Source: Bacillota bacterium (GTDB lineage Bacteria > Bacillota > Clostridia > Oscillospirales > Ruminococcaceae). From it: a stretch of 64,000 bases of DNA. The notes beneath the pieces were generated by a model. It was not told the origin of the DNA. It ran no database searches and saw nothing but the letters and a program-made list of their open reading frames with translations. The translations under genes were made by a program, and so were the position numbers. Location: the NCBI GenBank assembly GCA_023431215.1, contig JAEYXR010000052.1, forward strand, positions 12,282 to 76,281. Direction: 5' to 3'. Positions 61,495-64,000 of the stretch are shown piece after piece; the stretch's first letter is position 1; each line of letters opens with the position of its first letter.

Positions 61495-61902
61495 TTAATT
61501 TTCCTTTCCCGCTTATTGTTTTCAATAGTATTGACTATTCTGAAATAAACTACAGCACTAATTATAATATTCCTATTTCTTCCATATCCTTTGGTCATTA
61601 TACCCTAAATACCTTTAATCATCAACATGATATTTTTTCTGCATCAACTCTTTTTCGTACATATGTTTTTTTAAGTATAACATGAATAATTTGGTTTTGC
61701 TAGCTGCAAAATAAACAATTGTTCGTATTGTAATTTTACTTTTTATAGATGTTTTATTTTTAGACAATCCTATTTGTCTGTTAAGAAATTTTATCAGCAA
61801 AATATGCCAGATAAGAGTTGCTTACATTGTTACAGGCTTATTTTAACATTATTATAAATTAATAAAACAATATGTTAATAGCGTCTTTGACGTATAATTG
61901 CA
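61495..61902. other. AT-rich intergenic region upstream of uvrB
   Basis: About 400 bases, rich in A and T, with no gene I can support. A weak LexA-box-like TAAACAATTGTTCG lies at 61712-61725, far from uvrB. The uvrB promoter must be here, but none stands out. Confidence 0.35.
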
Positions 61903-61944
61903 GCTAAAAAGCCATAGCCGCCGGTTAACGGTGGCTATGGCTTT
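61903..61944 (-). terminator. Terminator after the phosphoglycerate mutase gene
   Basis: A 16-bp stem AAAGCCATAGCCGCCG (61908-61923) with CGGTGGCTATGGCTTT (61929-61944), one wobble pair; on the minus strand it runs into TTTTTAG. Confidence 0.85.
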
Positions 61945-61976
61945 AAGGGGGTGAATTACATAGGGGTAGTTAATAG

Positions 61977-63230
61977 CTATGACCCAACCTTTTGGGTAAA
62001 GCCCATAAGATCCATCTGTAGCATAAAGATATCGTTTGCCGTCAAATTGTTTAAGGCTCCCTGCATAAAATATCCTTTGCCCATTTGACAAATAGCATCT
62101 TTGCGCACGTCTGCACCTGCAATAAAGGTGGGTACTCCATCACCGGTGTGGTCCAATGCTTCGCAGGGGGTAGAGTGGTCGGCAGTAAAGGAAATATAGC
62201 ATTTTTTCAAATCAAGACGCTGCAGCAGCCTTCCCACCATGGCATCGGTGTTTTCAATAATTTCCTTCTTTTTCAATGGAAGATTATCGTGCCCGGCAAG
62301 GTCTGTACCCTTGATGTGTACCACTACCCAGTCATAGCCTTTATCCACCAGCAAGTGTATAGCCAAATCCGCCTTGGCATTCCAATCGGTTTCAAAGCTG
62401 CCGGTAAAACTTGGGGTAGTGTAAAAATCCATCCCCACCAGGGTCGCTATTCCGCCGACAGTAACATCTCCGGCAATACAAGCTGCGCGGAGCCCAAAAC
62501 GCTCTTTGATGGAAGGAATAGCAATGTTCATGCCTGCGCCACGAGTAATCACAACATTAGCCGGCCGTTTTCCCTGCTCCATTCGATCCTTATTGACTGA
62601 ATGGTTATGAAGAATCTGGTAGGAACGGCTTGTAAACTCTTCAAGGGCTTTTGCTGTTTTAACCGCTTCCGGCGTTGTGTCAGTTGCTTCAGGAGTTAAC
62701 AATGGATTACCTTCTTCTCCGGTTCCCGGGTCAGTGCAGGTAATGGCATCGCTAAGGCCTCTGCCGTGGAAAACTACTGCAACCCGGTGCTCAGTTAGTT
62801 CTTTCACCAAAACAACGGTTCCGTCACTCAGCTCCATCCCGTTTAGCGCTGCTGCCAGCTGGGCTGTTCCTTCATGAATACGCCCAGCACGACGGTCTGT
62901 AACCTGTTTTTTTTCATCTAAGGTTGCAAAGTTGCCACGAAACGCCACATCTCCATCACACAAGGTCATTCCTCCGCTGATGGCCTCCAGCGGACCGCGC
63001 CCACGATATGTTTTTCGGCTATCGCAGCCAAAAATATGCAGATGCCCCACATCGGTGCCTACCCTGACACCGGGAGCAATTGGAAACACGTTGCCGCACA
63101 TTCCCTGTGCAACCAGTTTGTCTAAATTAGGCGTATGAGCAGCCTCCAACGGTGTTAGGCCGTTCAATTGGGGGTTTGGACGGTCGCCCACGCCGTCCAT
63201 TATCAATAATAAGCCTTGCTTTTTTCTCAT
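61977..63230 (-). CDS. Archaeal-type (ApgM) phosphoglycerate mutase-like enzyme
   Basis: A 417-residue protein of the alkaline-phosphatase superfamily, close to cofactor-independent archaeal-type phosphoglycerate mutase: 'GLLLIMDGVGDRPNPQLNGLTPLEAAHTPNLDKL', 'YRGRGPLEAISGGM', 'DGDVAFRGNFATLDEK', 'DRRAGRI', and the late metal motif 'FTADHSTPCEALDHTGDGVP'. At the position of the catalytic Ser (GSD in typical members) it has Thr in 'RVGTDVGHLHIFG'. It may be a mutase using Thr or a relative with another substrate. Confidence 0.85.
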   Translation of the reverse strand: MRKKQGLLLIMDGVGDRPNPQLNGLTPLEAAHTPNLDKLVAQGMCGNVFPIAPGVRVGTDVGHLHIFGCDSRKTYRGRGPLEAISGGMTLCDGDVAFRGNFATLDEKKQVTDRRAGRIHEGTAQLAAALNGMELSDGTVVLVKELTEHRVAVVFHGRGLSDAITCTDPGTGEEGNPLLTPEATDTTPEAVKTAKALEEFTSRSYQILHNHSVNKDRMEQGKRPANVVITRGAGMNIAIPSIKERFGLRAACIAGDVTVGGIATLVGMDFYTTPSFTGSFETDWNAKADLAIHLLVDKGYDWVVVHIKGTDLAGHDNLPLKKKEIIENTDAMVGRLLQRLDLKKCYISFTADHSTPCEALDHTGDGVPTFIAGADVRKDAICQMGKGYFMQGALNNLTANDIFMLQMDLMGFTQKVGS

Positions 63231-63233
63231 AAC

Positions 63234-63986
63234 TCAGGTACCCTTCTCCGCTTTTTTCTTTGCATCAGCTTCTTTTGCTTCTGTCAGCATTTCTTTATTC
63301 TTGTACAGAAAGAAAGCGGAAACACCAATGGTGATAATCCACATTACAGCGGTAAACGCAGCGCCTGTTTGAGAGGCATTGATTGTAAATTTAGCCTTGC
63401 CGCCAATACCAAGCTCACCAAAGGTGTAATGCCCGTATTTCATGCCATCTTTGACGTAAATATCAAAGTCTTCTTCTGCGTCATAACCAACAATGCTGGA
63501 AAGCTCCCACCCCTGGGGCAGTGCCATATCCAGCACATAGCTGCCGATTTTTAGCGGTGCAGAATTGGTCATGGAATAAACAAAGGCTTTTAAATTGCCG
63601 GGGGCTGTGTCTTTGGTTTTGGCTTTACCGGGTACATAAGTGCTCTCCTGTGTCCATGCAAGGGTCAGTGTTACAGGAGCTTCTTTTTCACTAAACTGAG
63701 CAATATAGTACTTAGCACCACCGTTGGCTGCTTTTTCAGGAGCACCTTGAAGAGTCCCCTGGGTTGCTGATGCATCGTCCAGCGATGCATCTTTGTAGGC
63801 AGGCAGTGCCAGCTTACCCTCGGAATCAGTAACACCGGTAACTATGGTGGATATTTTGGCGTTTTGACCATCAGGGGTGACAATATCAACAACAGTCTCC
63901 AATTCCCCCAGTTCAGCGGCCATTGCGGGAACACACAGCATCATACATAATGCCAGTGTCAATATGATTTTACACATTGATTTCAT
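63234..63986 (-). CDS. Secreted, membrane-anchored protein of unknown function
   Basis: A 250-residue protein with a signal peptide (residues 1-23, ending 'CVPAMA-AE'), a beta-rich exported region with two Gly- and Thr-rich parts, and a C-terminal membrane helix 'AAFTAVMWIITIGVSAFFLY' followed by a Lys/Glu-rich cytoplasmic tail. I recognise no named family. ATG 63986 follows GAGGTG by eight bases. The exported region, if it folds as beta sandwiches, would suit surface binding; this is a guess. Confidence 0.7.
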   Translation of the reverse strand: MKSMCKIILTLALCMMLCVPAMAAELGELETVVDIVTPDGQNAKISTIVTGVTDSEGKLALPAYKDASLDDASATQGTLQGAPEKAANGGAKYYIAQFSEKEAPVTLTLAWTQESTYVPGKAKTKDTAPGNLKAFVYSMTNSAPLKIGSYVLDMALPQGWELSSIVGYDAEEDFDIYVKDGMKYGHYTFGELGIGGKAKFTINASQTGAAFTAVMWIITIGVSAFFLYKNKEMLTEAKEADAKKKAEKGT

Positions 63987-64000
63987 CAAAATTGCACCTC

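Noticed and set aside
61712..61725. LexA-box-like site near uvrB
   Set aside because: TAAAC-AATT-GTTCG has only 8 of 10 consensus positions and lies over 200 bases from the uvrB start in AT-rich sequence.
61615..61800. Possible small minus-strand gene in the AT-rich gap
   Set aside because: No ribosome site, no recognisable domain, biased Lys/Thr/Ile content expected from AT-rich noncoding DNA.
1..64000. CRISPR arrays, insertion sequences, tRNA or rRNA genes
   Set aside because: No regularly spaced repeats, transposase frames or tRNA/rRNA-like sequences were seen; the prophage is not inserted in a tRNA gene.

Overview
The window is a stretch of a low-to-moderate GC, spore-forming Clostridia chromosome, most like the Oscillospiraceae/Ruminococcaceae group. 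The evidence is sporulation genes (spoIIIAH, a SpoIIM-like gene, a CwlD-type amidase), a SCIFF peptide with its radical-SAM maturase, a split transketolase, class III fructose bisphosphatase, an FprA/rubredoxin pair, and T-box and lysine-riboswitch control. Almost everything outside 24.5-30.8 kb is conserved housekeeping sequence in familiar Firmicutes order.

Layout. 0-11 kb (+): spoIIIAH, asp23, nusB, a TsaD-like paralog, xseA-xseB-ispA, a divergent-PAP2 membrane protein, tlyA, nadK, argR and recN, then a tyrosine T-box leader and tyrS. 11-16.9 kb (-): a lysine-riboswitch-controlled aspartate-pathway run (asd, dapA, dapB, a free-standing ACT protein) followed by fbp. 17-23.4 kb (+): queA, tgt, yajC, a TIGR04086 membrane protein, the SCIFF precursor and maturase, proC and a SpoIIM-like gene. 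23.4-24.4 kb (-): a Xer-type tyrosine recombinase. 30.9-33.9 kb (-): a GME-fold-like protein, an ABC permease and a membrane-fusion adaptor. 34.3-64 kb (-): radA, cwlD, split transketolase, rluD-lspA-ileS, the divIVA-ylmH-sepF-yggS division cluster, miaA, mutL, mutS, a YmcA-like gene, miaB, fprA with rubredoxin, uvrB-uvrA, an archaeal-type phosphoglycerate mutase and an anchored secreted protein.

The standout element is a compact prophage of about 6.3 kb (24529-30839) with the gene plan of a Gram-positive filamentous phage (inovirus). It has a Rep_trans-type replication initiator, a Zot/pI-like assembly ATPase, two tandem near-identical 55-residue coat-like proteins, at least five further membrane proteins of 46-71 residues, two secreted and membrane-anchored adsorption-type proteins with matching signal peptides, and a divergent Cro/CI-type repressor facing three 18-bp palindromic operators. 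It has no integrase of its own. Its ends are an 18-bp direct repeat. At the left end the repeat lies inside a dif-like site (11-bp arm, 6-bp centre, 11-bp inverted arm) located 125 bp upstream of the resident Xer gene. This is the arrangement expected of an element that uses the host Xer recombinase, at a dif-like site beside the recombinase gene as for xerS/difSL in streptococci.

How the parts work together. The repressor and operators would set lysogeny. One leftward operon would make the 93-residue protein, the adsorption proteins, coat proteins, assembly ATPase and Rep. The GC-rich hairpin array between zot and rep is the best candidate for the origin and packaging region. In the host regions, visible leaders (tyrosine T-box, lysine riboswitch) and several good sigma-A-type promoters and intrinsic terminators mark the transcription units.
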